64,000 nt of DNA from Megalonaias nervosa (Eukaryota; Mollusca; Bivalvia; Unionida; Unionidae): assembly GCA_016617855.1 (NCBI GenBank), contig JAECUM010009685.1:60835-124834 (forward strand). The letters run 5' to 3'. A program made the translations under genes and the position numbers. A model generated the notes under the pieces. The model was given only the letters and a program-made list of their open reading frames with translations. It did no database searches and was not told the origin of the DNA. Positions 1 to 12,619 of this stretch are shown in pieces. Positions within the stretch are counted from its first letter, which is position 1, and each line of letters starts with the position of its first letter.

Positions 1-689
1 TGATACTTGTTTAGGCTTTCGTAATGTCCAGATGGATTGCGAAATCACCCGTGTGCTTCGTGCATGTGTACATGTAATGACGCATTAGCTTGTTTTAAAT
101 GCTCAGTTACCTGTAAGAAATATTTAGTCATAGAGTCAGAGTCGTAATCATAGTCAGTCGTAGTTCAGAGTCACATCTTACAGAGGTTATAATACCTTAA
201 GAAAGGTATTTCTGTGCTGGAAAGAGTTGCGCATTCGTACAAGGAACAACATGTGTGTTGTTAGTGGTGGTAGCTGTATTTCATCTACTTTCTAACTAAT
301 TATTTTCCCTGGAGAACAACACTACTGGCTTTGGACAAAGACATTTGATGAAATTATTTCTAAATCGGAACAGAACAATACAAATTGTGCTTTACAGTGA
401 AAATTCTGGACATTTTGTGTTAGCCTTCGTCTGACGTCATCATCCGCCATCTTGGAACGGAACTGAGATTCAGACTGTATCAAATTAGAACTGTTTATTC
501 ACAGGACTTATGTGTTTTCACAACTTTAGAAAACATTTTGGGAATCTTCTTCGTAAATCGTAAGTCTTGTTTCACCTATTTACCTTTTCACCGTGTTTTC
601 TAGGGAAATAAATTATTTATGTTAAAATTTACAAAGCTTGTTGTCTTCACTCTTTCTTTGTGTTACTTTGAACGAGCCGATACGTAACA
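1..689 (+). repeat. 5' LTR (3' 689 bp of it)
   Basis: Position 1 aligns with position 5018 of the 3' LTR and the match runs to the shared end CGTAACA at 689. By eye I saw one substitution (a T near 511 where the 3' copy has C). An AATAAA signal lies near 606. The missing first 255 bp correspond to 4763-5017. Confidence 0.95.
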
Positions 690-698
690 TAAAGAAAT

Positions 699-716
699 TG
701 GGGGCTCGTCCGGGAT
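699..716 (+). other. Primer-binding site complementary to tRNA-Pro
   Basis: The 18 nt TGGGGGCTCGTCCGGGAT start nine bases after the LTR end. They equal the complement of the 3' end of tRNA-Pro, the same primer site used by murine gammaretroviruses. Confidence 0.9.
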
Positions 717-805
717 GGATCTATGAAATTGGCTGATATATGAAATTGGCTAAAAATTGAAATTTAAATTCCCCTAGTTCAAATCCCATTTTATTTGAAA
801 TTTTA

Positions 806-2400
806 GTGAAAACAAGAGGCTTTCTTTCAGTGTTAAAAATGGAGAGAATTCTTCTTCAATTTGAAACAGTTGTTAAGAATGCGAAATGTCCAAGGGAGAA
901 TTGGACTCAATTATTGCAGAGTGTACTTTGTGGCAAAGCCAAAGATGTCTATATGTCCCTGTCAGTACAGCAAAGATCTGACTATGATATGGTTAAGGAA
1001 TGCCTTTTGAAGGGTTATGTATTAGTCCCTGAGACTTGTCGGCAAAGGTTCAGAAACTATAAAAAGAAACTAGACACACTTATGTTGAATTTGCTAGAGA
1101 AAAAGAACAGTTGTTCAAGAGATGGTGCTTGTCTGAGAAGACTGAACATGATTATGAAAGACTCGAACAACTGATATTACTCGAAGAGTTCAAGAACTGT
1201 GTCCATAGTGACATTAAGAATCATCTTGAAGAGCATAAGTTTGAAACCTTGGAAAAAGCGGCTATTGCTGCTGATGAGTATTCCTTAACTCATAAAGTTC
1301 CTGCTGTAAGCAAACCTTTCACTCAGCAGTCTACTGATATTAATGTGTTTCAATCAAAAATGACTCTCAGTGAAACTCAATCTGGCAAAGATTCTAAAAA
1401 TCAAGCCTCTGAGAGACTTGATTCAAAATCCTTGTCTCTACCTACGTGTACCTATTGCCAAGAGAAAGGACACGTCATTTCTGATTGCTTCAAATTGAAA
1501 TATAGGCATCAGAATCAAGATAGACCTATCCCAGATGCTCTTATTTCTAAGAGGTCATGGTCACGGTCATGTATTGAAAACAATACATTTGTTAGATTTG
1601 AAAAACCTCAGTCTGATTGTGCTTTGGAGAATTTTGAACCATTCATGTCGAAGGGTTCTATATCACTCTTGGGTGATTTGGCCAATCCTATCCCTATTAA
1701 AATTTTGAGGGATACAGGAGCTTCTCAGAGTCTTTTAGTTTCAGGTATTTTACCTTCTTCTGAGAAGACCTGTTCTAATGAGAGTGTTCTCATTCAGGGA
1801 GTAGAGAGCGGCTTTGTTAATGTTCCTCTCCATTCTGTTAATTTGTCATCAGACTTACTTTCAGGACCTGTGACAGTCGGTGTAGTGTCTACTTTACCCG
1901 TTGAGGGCATTCATTTGTTGCTAGGCAATGACTTAGCTGGAGACAAGGTTGTGGTTAATCCACTTGTAACTGACAAACCTTCTTTGGATCAGAAAGTTGA
2001 TCCTATTGAAAAAGAAATCCCTGATTTATTCCCAGCTTGTGCAGTTACCAGAGCTATGGCAAAGAAAGCTCTTGAGAATGATTTTGACAAGGAGTGTATT
2101 TCTTTAGCTGACACATGTATTGGTCAGGCTTTTGATGAGGTCACTTTCACTTCTAATTTGGATCAGTCAAAAGGCATTGATCATAGTGATCCTCTTTTGA
2201 ATACTCATTCTCTTTTATCTGATCAGGGTGATAAACGACAATCACTTGTCGTCGAACAGGAGAAGGATCCTGAGATCTCCTGTTTGTTTCAGTGGGCCGT
2301 TAGTGAAACTGAAGAAACTGCTGTACCTGTCTGTTACTTCATTAAAAATGGAGTCCTTATGAGAAAATGGAGACCTCCCGAGGTACCTGCTATTGACGAA
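806..2400 (+). pseudogene. gag-protease region (SCAN-like capsid, CCHC knuckle, aspartic protease), broken
   Basis: The first open segment (806-1174) carries a SCAN-like capsid helix bundle. A one-base frame change near 1075-1081 moves the reading into the frame that is open from 1111 to 2700. That frame holds the rest of the capsid, a CX2CX4HX4C zinc knuckle near 1450-1485, and the protease motif DTGAS near 1711. Only ~90 bp separate the primer site from the capsid segment, so the gag N-terminus appears deleted and no convincing start is present. SCAN domains of vertebrate zinc-finger proteins are known to derive from Gmr1-type capsids, which fits the assignment. Confidence 0.85.
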
Positions 2401-3054
2401 TGGTCAGTAAAATATCAGATTGTAGTTCCAAAACCTTACAGACAGGAAATACTTAGTTTGGCCCATGAAACTCCTATGGCTGGTCATTTAGGGATAAATA
2501 AAACGTATCACAAGATCTTGACTCACTTCTATTGGCCAAAAATCAAAAGTGATGTTTGCAAGTTTTGTAGGTCTTGTCATACTTGTCAAATTGTAGGAAA
2601 ACCAAATCAAAAGATACCTAAAGCTCATCTGCAACCAATTCCTGCATTTGACGAACCGTTCAGTAGTACTAGAATTATGGTAGATGGTGCTGATCCCTAA
2701 CCAAAGACCAAGTCAGGCAACCAAACTTTGTTGACCATCAAGTGTGCGTCAACAAGTTTTCCAGAGGTAATTCCTTTGCGGAATTTTGCTCAATTTGTTC
2801 AATCTGGTCAAAGGTCAGATTTTAAGTCTGGAATGTTCCAGCTTGTTATACTTGAATTTGGCATTCTGCAGTTCAAGTCAAAAGTGAAACTATGGTTTCA
2901 CCAAATTTTACTAGAGAGAATTTTTGAGTTCTGTAATAAAGTCCATTCTCTCTTGCTCATTCTACATAATTTTCTTCAAGTAAGATTTTATGGCCCTTAC
3001 AAAGTAAAGAAGAAAATGAATGAGTTAAATTATAATATTAGTACTCAAGTCTAA
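2400..3054 (+). pseudogene. Integrase upstream of reverse transcriptase, core mostly lost
   Basis: The H2C2 zinc-binding domain is clear (HETPMAGHLG near 2466, then CKFCRSCHTC near 2560). The frame ends at 2700. The catalytic core resumes out of frame around 2728 (CASTSFPEVIPLRN), has lost the aspartate of the usual SDQG motif, and is cut short: after about 75 residues the frame jumps to the integrase C-terminal end (RFYGPYKVKKK near 2983). The D,D-35-E triad therefore cannot be intact. Several stops lie between 3050 and 3200. Integrase placed before reverse transcriptase is the diagnostic oddity of this element. Confidence 0.82.
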
Positions 3055-3208
3055 GTAAATTAATGGAGTACTACTTTATTGAAAGAAATAGCCAAGTAAA
3101 TCATACAATTAATTTAGTTGTACCTGTCCCACCAACTGAGGATTTGAATGAAGGAATTCTGTTGGATTCATCTGATCTTGGAACAACAAATCTTCGGAAT
3201 TCAAAGTT

Positions 3209-4615
3209 ATGGAAAATCTAGACCAGAAACTTTCTCATTTACAAAATCAAGAAAAAAGTGAACTTAAACAATTATTGTCTGAATATGAACACTTGTTTCC
3301 AGACATACCTACAAGGACAAACAAAATTTTTCACGACGTTGAAATAGTAGATTCGAAACCCATGAAACAACACCCATACAGAATGAATCCTTTTAAACAG
3401 GAATACATGAAAAAAGAGATTCAGTATTTACTGGAAAATGATTTTATTGAGCCCAGTAAGAGTGACTGGAGTTCACCGTGCATTCTTGTTCTGAAACCGG
3501 ATAAAACTTTCCGAATGTGTACGGATTATAGGAAGGTGAACAGTGTGACTAAAACAGACTCATTCCCATTGCCAAGAATCGACGATTGTATCGACAAAAT
3601 TGGAAATGCCAAATACGTCACTAAATTCGACCTTCTGAAGGGTTTTTGGCAAATTCCATTAACGGAAAGAGCAAAAAGAAATTTCGGCATTTGTGACTCC
3701 AGATGGACTCTACCAGTATAAAGTAATGCCATTTGGGATGAAGAGTTCTCCAAGTACTTTTCAACGCCTTATGAATATGATTACTTCTGGTCTAGACAAT
3801 TGTGATGCCTATATTGATGTCATCATCTACAACAACACCTGGAAAGAGCATCTAGCCACGATTCGGAAGTTCTTCGACAGACTCACGGATGCAAATTTGA
3901 CTATTAATTTATCTAAAAGTGAATTCTGCCGTGCGTGTGTTACTTTTCTAGGACATATTGTGGGACATGGTCAAATTAAACCTATAGATGCTAAGGTCAA
4001 GGCTATTTCTGAATTTCCTGTGCCTGTCAGTAAAAAAAAAACATATGATGCGATTTTTGGGTATGGCTGGGTACTATCGTAAATTTTGTTCTAATTTTTC
4101 TGATATTGTCGAACATCTGACAAACTTGTTGAGAAAGAAAAACAAGTTTCTTTGGACTGGAAAATGTCAAGAGGCTTTCGATAGATTAAAAGCCATACTT
4201 AAAAGTGCACCAGTTTTAACAGCTCCAGATTTCAGTCAACCATTCAAACTGTCTGTGGATGCAAGTGATGTTGGGGTTGGAGCAGTTTTGCTTCAAGATG
4301 ACAAAAATGGTGTTGAACACCCAGTGTGTTACTTCTCTAAGAAATTAAATAAACACCAAAGAAACTACTCAACAATCGAGAAGGAATGCTTAGCTTTAAT
4401 ACTGGCATTACATCATTTTGAAGTTTATATCAGCTCAACTCCTTCTCCGGTTGTTGTGTTTAGTGATCACAACCCCCTTACTTTCATCAGCAGAATGAAA
4501 AATAAGAATTAAAGACTATTGAGATGGAGTTTATTTTTGCAAGAGTACAATCTTGACATCAGGCACATTAGAGGAAGAGATAATTTAATTGCAGACGCAC
4601 TTTCCCGTGTATAGA
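3209..4615 (+). pseudogene. Reverse transcriptase-RNase H, at least four lesions
   Basis: RT motifs appear in order: the WSSPCILV region, FDLLKGFWQ (motif A, near 3629), MPFGMKSSP, and a damaged active-site motif C reading YIDV near 3812, which lacks the second aspartate. RNase H follows, with SVDASDVG (near 4252), IEKECLAL and SDHNPL, and the connection motif ADALSRV near 4590. Frame changes lie near 3670-3677 and in the nine-A run at 4032-4040. A TAA stop sits at 4510-4512. The gene ends directly before the polypurine tract and LTR, so no integrase follows RNase H. Confidence 0.9.
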
Positions 4616-4750
4616 AATGTCATTTTCATATACACCTTTCTGTAGATTCATAAGAGTTCTTCTTATGTAAATGTTTTTTTTTTTTACCTCGTGTATAATT
4701 TACAACTGGTAAAAAAGAAAGCTTTATTACATAAATCTCTCTTTTTTCTT

Positions 4751-4762
4751 TATGGGGGAAAG
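4751..4762 (+). other. Polypurine tract
   Basis: TATGGGGGAAAG lies immediately 5' of the 3' LTR start TGTTACG, as expected for plus-strand priming. Confidence 0.8.
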
Positions 4763-5706
4763 TGTTACGACCCTGTAGTTAAATTACATATGTGTTAAAA
4801 TTTAAATTCTTATAATTCTTTGTTTCATTTTTATTTTATTTTTATATCACTAAATGTTATTATTATTATGGTGATGATTATGTTAGCAAGGTCTAATAGT
4901 TTGTTAGAAACATTGTATTTATTTAAAACGTAAATGTGACTCGTGTAAGCACGATTTTTGTATGACGGGTTTTGCGTAGCAAGTAAACATTCAGCAGTAG
5001 GTGTGTAAATGATTGGCTGATACTTGTTTAGGCTTTCGTAATGTCCAGATGGATTGCGAAATCACCCGTGTGCTTCGTGCATGTGTACATGTAATGACGC
5101 ATTAGCTTGTTTTAAATGCTCAGTTACCTGTAAGAAATATTTAGTCATAGAGTCAGAGTCGTAATCATAGTCAGTCGTAGTTCAGAGTCACATCTTACAG
5201 AGGTTATAATACCTTAAGAAAGGTATTTCTGTGCTGGAAAGAGTTGCGCATTCGTACAAGGAACAACATGTGTGTTGTTAGTGGTGGTAGCTGTATTTCA
5301 TCTACTTTCTAACTAATTATTTTCCCTGGAGAACAACACTACTGGCTTTGGACAAAGACATTTGATGAAATTATTTCTAAATCGGAACAGAACAATACAA
5401 ATTGTGCTTTACAGTGAAAATTCTGGACATTTTGTGTTAGCCTTCGTCTGACGTCATCATCCGCCATCTTGGAACGGAACTGAGATTCAGACTGTATCAA
5501 ATTAGAACTGTTTATTCACAGGACTTACGTGTTTTCACAACTTTAGAAAACATTTTGGGAATCTTCTTCGTAAATCGTAAGTCTTGTTTCACCTATTTAC
5601 CTTTTCACCGTGTTTTCTAGGGAAATAAATTATTTATGTTAAAATTTACAAAGCTTGTTGTCTTCACTCTTTCTTTGTGTTACTTTGAACGAGCCGATAC
5701 GTAACA
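4763..5706 (+). repeat. 3' LTR, 944 bp
   Basis: Starts TGTTACG and ends CGTAACA, a perfect 7-bp inverted terminal pair. The last 689 bp match the 5' copy almost exactly. A target duplication cannot be checked because the left flank is outside the window. Confidence 0.93.
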
Positions 5707-6562
5707 GTGGATAATTGTTTTTCTAGTTAAGCGACTGAGCTAGCATGTATCTCGTCGTAGATCGCTTGCAGCGAGAGACACTAAAAGCATGGTATGCACG
5801 TGTATTTTACCCTTACTAAGACTCATTCTCCTGGAGATTTAAGGCAAGGTTCTCTTCTAATTGACACATTGGTCTTTTGGATCGTGTCAAGGAGTATACG
5901 TTCTCCATTATTGTTCTACAGCTATAGGGATAAGTGTTACATTTTTGTTTTATTTGATATGTGAAGCACATACAGTTTTAATGTCGTAGCGTGAAATGTT
6001 GCCTTTACCTCTACGCGGATTTGAAATCTTGTGAACTTCTGAATTGTTACAAGTTGTTATTAAGAGTTTAATTTAGTAGCATGTATCTATAGATTGTAAT
6101 TCCGTACCTATTATTATGACCAGTTTGGTTTTATTTTAGTTGTGCGTGTGTGTGTGTGTGGGTATATCAGGCTGTCGGTCTAGCCGTCTGTATGTCTGTA
6201 TGGGGATGGAAGCAGGTGCGACCATCAAGGCCATACAAAGACGGAACTGCTGATTTGTAAACTTGTGCGCATGGTGGATCCATGAAGAGTGTGTGTGGCC
6301 AATACAAGTGAGGGCCGACCCAAGAATTCAAGAGAGCTGTGTGATTTGACAATGGAAACGTGAACCAGGTCAAAATGTTTCGTTTGCAAGTTTTTACAAA
6401 TATTTATGAGTCGTATGTGGTTATGAATCGTACGGGCTGTACAAATGACTGAGTCATGAGTCACATGTTTGGTACAATTGTTCATATTTGTTTCAATTGA
6501 TGATGTTGTTTCAATTGAATACATGGAACATGTTGTGTTTCAACTGAGTACAATTGAGTTAC
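5707..6562. other. Non-coding stretch
   Basis: No supported gene. Contains only a short GT run near 6143-6159. Confidence 0.7.
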
Positions 6563-6690
6563 CTTCACTACATGAGATTATTTGAATCTTACTTTCATTA
6601 CATGAGATTATTTGAATCTTACTTTCATTAAGTGAGACTGTGTGAATCCTACTTTCATTACATGAGATTATATGATTCTTCCATTCATTT
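6563..6690. repeat. 30-bp tandem repeat, about 4 units
   Basis: The phrase CATGAGATTA recurs at 6571, 6601 and 6661, with a variant at 6631, a strict 30-bp period. Units are close variants of one another. Confidence 0.85.
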
Positions 6691-7088
6691 GTAAATGTAT
6701 GAATCGCATTTTTGTTTTTCCATTTGTGAATGTTTGTGTAAAGTAATTGAATGAGTTGTATGTTTAGAGCGTGAAATAATCACTCTGTATATGTTGTAGA
6801 GGATATACATATTTTTATTAATATATTTCATAAACTTCCATCTTTTCATCACATTGTGTTGTGTTGTCATTTAATCCAAGATCCATTCAGATCAAATCCT
6901 TTTACAGGGAATATAATTAAATCCTCTAGTCTCATCTTGGTACGCTGATTAGATTCCTAATGTTGTTCATAATGAGGTGGTAGAGTAGAGACGGGTGATC
7001 TCAGTCTGAACCCATTCCGGTACCAAAGGGCCATAGTGTGATGACCAGAAGCTACAAAATCGTCAACTGGTGCATCACTCAAAAAGGT

Positions 7089-7430
7089 GTGTTGCTGAGT
7101 TCTTCCATGGGGAGGGTGCGACTACCTGCCTCTGGCGGGGTGATGGCGGTGCATCTCCTCGTCGATGGTAGGCAGCACCATTCTATGAGCAGACGCATCT
7201 CCTCGCTGGGAGGCAGCAATACACTAAGGTATCGGCAATGCATCTCGTCCTCAGTGGTGGATAGCGGAACACCACGATGTGAGTTGTGCATATCCTCCAC
7301 GATGGGAAGCAGCGACACACTAAGAGGTGTGAAGTGCATCTCCTCCTCCATGGGAGGCAGCAACACGCTATTAGGTGGCCGGTGTATCTCCATCACAATA
7401 GGAAGTAGCATAGCGCTGGGAAGGGGTCTT
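7089..7430. repeat. ~48-bp minisatellite, 6-7 degenerate units
   Basis: GCATCTCCTC-type unit starts fall at 7151, 7195, 7240, 7288, 7336 and 7384 (spacing 44-48 bp), and a weaker unit precedes them. Because 48 is a multiple of three, both strands remain open across the block (7038-7478 plus, 7079-7447 minus). That is a consequence of the repeat and not evidence of a gene. Confidence 0.8.
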
Positions 7431-7479
7431 CCGGTCAGAAGACCCAAGGTTCTTTCAGAAACCCTGAGGAGTCTGTAAG

Positions 7480-10400
7480 AGAGATGCGTAAAAATTCAGA
7501 CGAAGGTGGAGAGTGAAGTTCTCTTTAGCGCGATGTGTGCGGCTGGAGTCTGCCAAGATTAGAGCTTTTTGCAGGCTATGATTTTCAAAATGTACATTGG
7601 TTTTTCCTTGTGCATTTTAAATATTTAATTCAGTCTGGATGAATGTCCCAAGAAGACTTATATTTATTTGTTTTTTTATTTATTTAATGTCACATGCAAC
7701 TCACTTTGTTTGTATGTAATGCGGATGGAGTACACCCGTGTTTTCTATGCACGGAGTTAACAGTTGTAAAATTTACCTGTCTTTTCTTTCATGAAGACAG
7801 AGAGTTCTCAGTTTGATTTCAAACTTATTTTGATCAAAGGAAGCAGACATACATACAACAGCAATATGAAAGCAAAGTTCAACACATTTAATAAAAAATA
7901 AAATAGATATTGTATTGAGCATCAATCTAGACAAAACACACAAAATATATTTAGCAGGCTGTCGTTATTCCTAGCATACAACGACTTTGTACCTAGATAT
8001 ATTTGATAGCAAAGTGTATCTGACTCATGCGGGTGCACATGAAATAACCCGAAATTCATGAAGGAATCGAATACCAGAGGGAAAATATGACCACTTAAAA
8101 TTTATAGAAACAGTCTGATAGCGTAACACCATTAGAGATAAATAATTGTAGAGACCAGTCTACAAATATGGTTAAAAACACTGCTACAGGCAACTTGTCT
8201 CAGCTACCTGATCGGCACACATCGGACTGCAAAATATCCCTAAAAAAGATTAACTATCCGTGCTCGTTTTGTGCGTGAGATACCAAGGATAAGGTGAGTT
8301 GCATGAGCGGACTGCATCATTATGACAGTTCTTCACTCTAGGTGAGGATGTATTCACATCCAACGGACGATGGTTTTTTCAGTACGAAAATGAAAGTTAC
8401 ACAATAGCTATGGGTAAGCTATTGCTGCTTTTAAATATGCTTATTATTAAACAGTGTTAAATGCCTTAGGGGTTCACCCTAAGGAATACAGGTGTGATAT
8501 TGACGTGCGCTCTAAATAAAAGCTGAACTAATACTGGCACATGTATGGTACCTAATTACACGTAGCTTGATACTGCAGATTTCAACTGTTGTCAAGATGA
8601 ATTCACAAAAGCTTTAGGTATTAGTACTCAAATATCACCAGTGAAATGGAACTTTCACATATTGTTCTTTTTTCTGTTTTGTTTTTGTTGCTGTTGGCAT
8701 AGTTGTCATTTTCATCACAAGTGAAAACAGGCTTTGTCAAGTTATTTTACTAGACAAATTACTTTTCTTCAAACTCTACTGATACTTTAGTTCTCTGTAC
8801 AAATCAAGCGTAGTTAACAGTTATTATTAATGCATATTAATGATGTGACAATATTGTCCAAATCAGACTCTGAGGAAGCTTTGAATACGTTCTTGACTTA
8901 CATTTGCATCCTTACCAATTTCATTTAATCACTGTTAAAACAAAATAGGGCATCATCTTCCGAGGGGCATTACTTTCTGCAAGATAATTGCAACGATATA
9001 CATTAACTGTTAGTTAGTCATAATGGATTTTCATATCTGCTTAAGTCTAGCCTTTGCTATTTTACAAACTGGCCAAAAATGAAAAGGGAAGTGTTCATGG
9101 GGAAAAATGAGGTTCATCATGGGGAAATATGTGTCCTTTAATCATTTCATACATATCTGATCCGGAAGCTTGGGTTCCTGACAGCCCTGATAAACTGACG
9201 ATAAATAAATTTTATTCACTCCAGCCACAATATACAAAAATATTTTTCATGTATGAAGTTGATTTCTTAAGCAGTGTGAGACTCAAGGTCCAAATACAGG
9301 CCTCTTCCCATTCAGATAATTTGAAGAACAAAACACTGTACTAAACAGCTTGATTCAATTTTTCATATTTGCCATGCAGGATGCTTTTAAGAAATCCTAC
9401 TTGCCTTGAATACAATGAGTCTGCTGTTACGCTTGGCTAACTCTATTTTCTAGATGGCATTTGGTATTTCAGTGTCTAATCACCTTTATAGGTGGCTAGT
9501 TCTACAACCCAATATAAGATTTATTTAACATTGACAACATCAATTCAACATAGCTCTAATGAGATTTTTATGGCATAAACTGGCAATTGGCATTTGCCAC
9601 ATCCACCTGCCTAATATAAAACTTCACGAAAACTTAAATACAAACTTTTTGTGAAAACGGTCCATTTTTGGATATCTTTGATAAAACAAAATATAAGAAC
9701 ATCAATCACTTGATGTGACCAGTCGAAGGAAGTTCATAGCACTAGAAATTAATGCAACCCAACAGTAAATTTATACATGCACTTTTCATGTCCAAAAGTG
9801 GATTTTTGATACAAATTGATGCTCACAGTGCAAACGCAAACCTTTTCCCTAGGTGATCATTTGGAAAACATTATTCTTGAGATATTCTACTTGCGTTGAA
9901 CCCATTTGTGTACTGCTATGAATGGAAGGCTTTGCTTTAGTGCAGACAAATGGCATTTACACTGTAAAGAAGCTATGAGGGTGCACATACCTCATATCAG
10001 TTTCAAGAACACAAGACCAAAACACCAAATAGATCTGCATCTTTTATTATTAAACACTAATAGCCTTAAGTTAGGTAATGCGAATCCAATTTACAAAATT
10101 ATCACCTGCCACCTCTAACTGGATATTGGTATATCAATGTCTGGTATTTTTTTTTATGGGGTTTTGTTTTGATACTGTTTTTAATACTGTTTTTGTTTAG
10201 TGAGTTTTGTGTCAAGTTACTTTTGGAAGTGTGCATGCCTCACATCAGTCTCACAGACACACGCCTCTGTTATTGGTAATGGTGTCAAATTATATCTTTT
10301 TATGCTATAACTTTGGTTTCAATGAATGTAGACCATGTCTAGGACATTTTGAGATCCATCTTTTTAGGGCACATTAGACCACAGCTTCTTAATTAGATTT

Positions 10401-12106
10401 TTCTTGTTACATACTGGGAGCATTTTTATTTATTTAATATAGTACAGTCTTCTTTTGCTGAACAGAGAAAAGGTTAACCACAGTAGAAAACTCGTGTGCT
10501 TGGCATGCATGAAGTATATAGAACAGTGTCCAGAAATATTGGACTGTGATTTACACCTGGGTTGTCTTTCCAATAAAGTACTTTAACCAACGTTCGTAAC
10601 AATGCACAATGTTACTAAAAACTGAAGTCTACATAGTTTATTCCACCTCAAAAATTAACTTTCTTACCAAATATGACTCTAAGTGTTGTCTTAACAATCG
10701 AAGCCTAATAGGGTGCAATTCTGAATAAAGCAATTGACTGGCTGAGCATGATACTCTAGACGCTCATGATTGTAAGAGGAGACACAAACTGGTAACTTGG
10801 ACTGTAATTCTGTTGCTGCGTTAGCAACTACAGGATCTTTTTGTAGCCTCAAATTACGACTACTACATTGTAGCTATACAAGTCCCTTAGGCCAATAGTT
10901 TGTTCTGTCCTGTTTTTCTTTTCTGATATGACTTGTGGTTGAGAACCATTTGAAGACACAATTTGTGTTGGAGAGTCAACTTTGTTTTTATGTATGCGGA
11001 TTATTGGGCTGTTTGCTACTAATTGAGTAGTACATTAACGTTAACTGACGTTTGTATACAGATGGTAAGTATAATTACTCTTCTAATGATCCATTGTATT
11101 AAACCTTTCATAATATTCGCTTCTTTATTATTATTCCCTGTCAGAACAGAATACATGTACCTGGCTGTGGCAGTTGATCTTGGTTTTGAACTGCTTATGC
11201 ATGCATGGAAAGTAGCATCACAAGGCAAGAGCAATGTGTTTTAACCGTCTCATGTATTAGTCAGTTCCTCTTGATACAGCCTTTCCTATGCTCTCAACAT
11301 ATTCAACTCCAGCACATGTTTTGACGTTATAAAGATGTTCTCCACCACCAATTCAGTTGTGTCAAGAAAAGGCAGAACACCTGTTGGTCTGCAAGTCACC
11401 AAACCCAGTCCCTATATTATTTATTTTTAAGTCAATACATTACCAGCAAATGTTTTACACAATTCAATACTGTTTACTTTGTTTAATATTTTCATTCAAA
11501 CTATTGTCAGTATAATACTAAATCCTATTTCTAATTAAAGCTGATGTCATGCAAACAAACGGATTCAAAGACTATCTTTCAATGCGTCTAGAATACATCT
11601 GACATCCTGCAATTGTAACATTTTCCATTGTTCAAATGAGATTTTGGATAATGTTGCAGACTTCATTTTGGGGTATGTTTTCTAAGGAGTAGCATGGTAA
11701 TTGGGCCTACCAGCGGGCAGTTAGCAACATTTGGGAGTACGAGTGCATAAAAACACTGAATGTACCGAAACACATTGAAAATGCTCAAGCATTCTTCAAT
11801 TATTTTGTTTTTAAAACACTATCGTTGGCTGTGTATGTATAAGTTATACTTTTGATAATTAAATATTATTTACATAATGTATTTTTGTTCTTGACAAAAT
11901 GTGATGCTAAAGTAAGTTCTACAGATAAGAATTGGTGAGAAAATTAATAAGAAGCTGGACTTTATAATACATTTCAATTCTGAAACTACATTAACATATA
12001 TATCACATAAACTATGGTTCAACATTGAAAATTGCACTTTTTGGTGATAGTTTTCTTGCTAATCTGGGTAGATACTGCAACTCAGGTGTGATGTTTTTGT
12101 TCTTGT
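7480..12106. other. Long non-coding stretch
   Basis: Only short open frames without recognisable domains. Around 9370-9600 and 9880-10140 there are loosely similar phrases (CCTACTTGCCTTGAA against TCTACTTGCGTTGAA) that may be an old ~500-bp duplication. Nothing else could be supported. Confidence 0.6.
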
Positions 12107-12345
12107 GTTAGGTTTAATGTTATTTCTCAGTACAAGATAGGCTATACATGGCAGCCAGTATAATTGTTGGAAAGAGAACCCAGGAAAGCCTTGTAAGAAG
12201 CACCAACCCATGGGAAGCTACTAGCAGGTTTCGCACATACTCACATTACCCAAGCCTTAGACTCGAACCCACGCAGACAGAGGTGAGATGACAGTGATTA
12301 GTAAAGTTGAGCAACTCTAGACAAATCGGCCACCTGAGTCCTCCG
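12107..12345 (-). repeat. tRNA-derived SINE, copy 1
   Basis: Shares CAAGATAGGCTATACATGG and its flanks with the repeat at the window end. On the minus strand it has a B-box-like GGGTTCGAGTC near 12255, and the opposite end resembles the degenerate tail of the second copy. A Pol III-type retroposon is the simplest reading. Confidence 0.6.
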
Positions 12346-12554
12346 CAAAAACAAAACCTTTGATTTGAAGGTAAATATTAATCATTAACAGCATTATTAC
12401 AATGTACACATCCGTTTAATGCTAAAGCTATGAAGCACAAGTTCTGATAGAACGATACGTGAAACGTATGTTAACAGTCTCCTCTAAATTCATACTTTAT
12501 CTATTTCTGCAAATTACTAACACTGAAAAGAGCAAGAAAACAGTGTCCATGCTG

Positions 12555-12558
<4 letters not shown>

Positions 12559-12613
<55 letters not shown>
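12559..12613. repeat. (CT)n microsatellite
   Basis: Uninterrupted CT dinucleotides abutting the 5' edge of the Penelope fragment. Confidence 0.98.

Positions 12614-12619
<6 letters not shown>

Larger units (their letters stand above)
1..5706 (+). mobile_element. Gmr1-like Ty3/gypsy LTR retrotransposon, 5' end cut by window edge
   Basis: A complete-looking LTR element except that the first ~255 bp of the 5' LTR lie outside the window. The order is LTR, tRNA-Pro primer site, gag with a SCAN-like capsid segment and zinc knuckle, protease, integrase, reverse transcriptase, RNase H, polypurine tract, LTR. Integrase before reverse transcriptase is the Ty1/copia-like order that defines the Gmr1 clade of Ty3/gypsy elements. 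The interior carries several frameshifts, stops and two sizeable deletions (gag N-terminus, integrase core), so it is non-autonomous as sequenced. The LTRs are nearly identical, which points to a recent insertion. Confidence 0.93.

Noticed and set aside
7038..7478. A 146-residue protein-coding gene
   Set aside because: The frame is open only because of the 48-bp tandem repeat; the opposite strand is equally open and no domain is seen.
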